From assembly GCF_018200035.1 (NCBI RefSeq), contig NZ_CP073581.1, forward strand, positions 1,360,501 through 1,424,500: a stretch of 64,000 nt of DNA, given 5' to 3'. Below, piece by piece: positions 63,366 through 64,000 of the stretch. The stretch comes from Sulfitobacter albidus. Its GTDB lineage: Bacteria > Pseudomonadota > Alphaproteobacteria > Rhodobacterales > Rhodobacteraceae. The translations under genes were made by a program, and so were the position numbers. The notes beneath the pieces are model-generated. The model saw nothing but the letters and a program-made list of their open reading frames with translations. It did no database searches and was not told the origin of the DNA. Each line of letters opens with the position of its first letter. Position 1 is the stretch's first letter.

Positions 63366-64000
63366 ATGTTTGCGGTCCTGAAGACAGGCGGTAAGCAATA
63401 CAAAGTACAGGCCGGCGATATGCTGCGCGTGGAACGGATTGCGGCCTCCGCCGGTGAGAAAGTTCAATTCAACGAAGTGTTGATGCTGGGCGGTGACGAC
63501 CCGAAAGTCGGCGCGCCCCTGATTGAAGACGCGGGCGTTCAGGCCGAAGTCGTCGATCAGATCAAGGGTGACAAGGTCATCCACTTCGTCAAGCGTCGCC
63601 GGAAGCACTCTTCCAAGCGCACGAAGGGTCACCGTCAGAAGCTGACGCTGGTCAAGATCACGGATATCCTCGCCTCCGGCGCGGGCAAATCCGGTGTGGC
63701 CGCCGCCGTTGGCACAGGCTCCGTCAGCGCGGCTGCCGTGGCCGCCATCGAAGAGCGTTACACGTTCAACCGGGGCGAGCAGGCGGAGATGAAAAAGCGC
63801 GTCTCCGAAGGCGAAGCGAAAGAGAAAACCGCAAAGCCCGCCAAGAAGGCCGAGGCCGGTAACGCCGCTGGCAAGGAAGAGACCAAGAAGGCCGACGCGA
63901 AGCCCGCCAAGTCAAAGAAAGCCGCCAAGGGCGACGGCGACGACCTGAGCCAGATCTCGGGCGTGGGTCCTGTCATCGTGGGCAAGCTGAACGACGCGGG
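63366..64000 (+). CDS. rplU: 50S ribosomal protein L21 with C-terminal extension (partial)
   Basis: The first 103 or so residues are a normal L21 (FAVLKTGGKQYKVQAGDMLR, then HFVKRRRKHSSKRTKGHRQK and TLVKITDI). The frame then continues far beyond the usual end: an Ala/Gly linker, a long Lys/Ala/Glu-rich stretch (about 135-190), and a helix-hairpin-helix-like DDLSQISGVGPVIVGKLNDA. The gene runs off the window, so the end is not seen. Long L21 proteins with this tail are known in Rhodobacteraceae. AAGGAAAG precedes the ATG at 63366. L21 stays in the 50S subunit; the role of the tail is unknown. Confidence 0.95.
   Translation, partial: MFAVLKTGGKQYKVQAGDMLRVERIAASAGEKVQFNEVLMLGGDDPKVGAPLIEDAGVQAEVVDQIKGDKVIHFVKRRRKHSSKRTKGHRQKLTLVKITDILASGAGKSGVAAAVGTGSVSAAAVAAIEERYTFNRGEQAEMKKRVSEGEAKEKTAKPAKKAEAGNAAGKEETKKADAKPAKSKKAAKGDGDDLSQISGVGPVIVGKLNDA

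Noticed and set aside
1..64000. CRISPR arrays, insertion sequences, prophage genes
   Set aside because: I found no regularly spaced direct repeats other than the 147-base protein repeats, no transposase or integrase, and no phage structural gene.

Overview
This window looks like chromosomal DNA from an alphaproteobacterium of the family Rhodobacteraceae (Roseobacter group). The basis is high GC with GC-rich codon choice, family-typical genes (DUF6477 and DUF6456 proteins, a long L21 protein with a helix-hairpin-helix tail, an IspDF fusion) and the Rhodobacter-type order dusB(nifR3)-ntrB-ntrC-ntrY-ntrX followed by trkA-trkH-hfq-hflX. I see no plasmid, prophage, insertion sequence or CRISPR signature. 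Almost every gene is housekeeping or small accessory metabolism, packed tightly with many 1-10 base overlaps.

Layout. 1-9.4 kb: end of a probable flavin monooxygenase, then mostly minus-strand genes: TetR regulator plus polyphosphate kinase 2, an alpha/beta hydrolase (frameshifted) behind metA, a P-loop protein of unknown role, two EamA permeases, a FadL-like outer membrane protein, a small ABM-domain protein and guaA. 9.5-18.3 kb: an MttB-like methyltransferase without pyrrolysine, DUF6477 and DUF6456 proteins, lipA, hpt, a COQ10-like protein, MmgE/PrpD (frameshifted), and the cinA-pgpA-ispDF set. 18.5-25.7 kb: the nitrogen regulatory operon dusB-ntrBC and ntrYX. 25.7-27.2 kb: an AT-richer insert with an orphan membrane protein, and a SnoaL-like gene. 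27.4-32.5 kb: potassium uptake (trkAH), hfq and hflX (frameshifted). 32.5-45.1 kb: rluE, a penicillin-acylase-type Ntn hydrolase, a beta-hydroxyacid dehydrogenase, a SYLF lipoprotein, a glycosyltransferase-like gene, hemB, mfd, a drug-efflux MFS protein and a cytidylyltransferase. 45.3-59.3 kb: a DsbA-like/acyl-CoA ligase pair with a divergent XRE-cupin regulator, an aquaporin-family channel, an orphan oligopeptide-type binding protein, a candidate small RNA, bdhA, a flavin oxidoreductase, a patatin-like protein, a DUF502 protein (frameshifted), the pseudouridine catabolic pair psuG/psuK and a divergent DUF4198/HupE pair. 59.3-64 kb: a protein with five 49-residue repeats, a probable remnant of a relative, tRNA-Ser(CGA), two tandem DUF2059 proteins and the start of rplU.

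How the genes work together. The ntr block senses nitrogen and probably redox state. Both NtrC and NtrX here lack the GAFTGA loop needed to activate sigma-54, in line with the sigma-70-type NtrC known from Rhodobacter capsulatus. bdhA and the patatin-like gene suggest 3-hydroxybutyrate/PHB turnover. psuG and psuK form a complete pseudouridine-to-uracil route. The DUF4198/HupE pair suggests nickel or cobalt uptake.

Caution on sequence quality. Four genes (hydrolase at 1.7 kb, MmgE/PrpD, hflX, DUF502) are each broken by what looks like exactly one missing base in or beside a G/C run. Sequencing or assembly error is the simplest explanation. The most unusual items are the 49-residue repeat protein beside tRNA-Ser, the candidate small RNA at 50.8 kb, the divergent gene pair that starts on one CATG, and the twin perfect palindromes after hflX.
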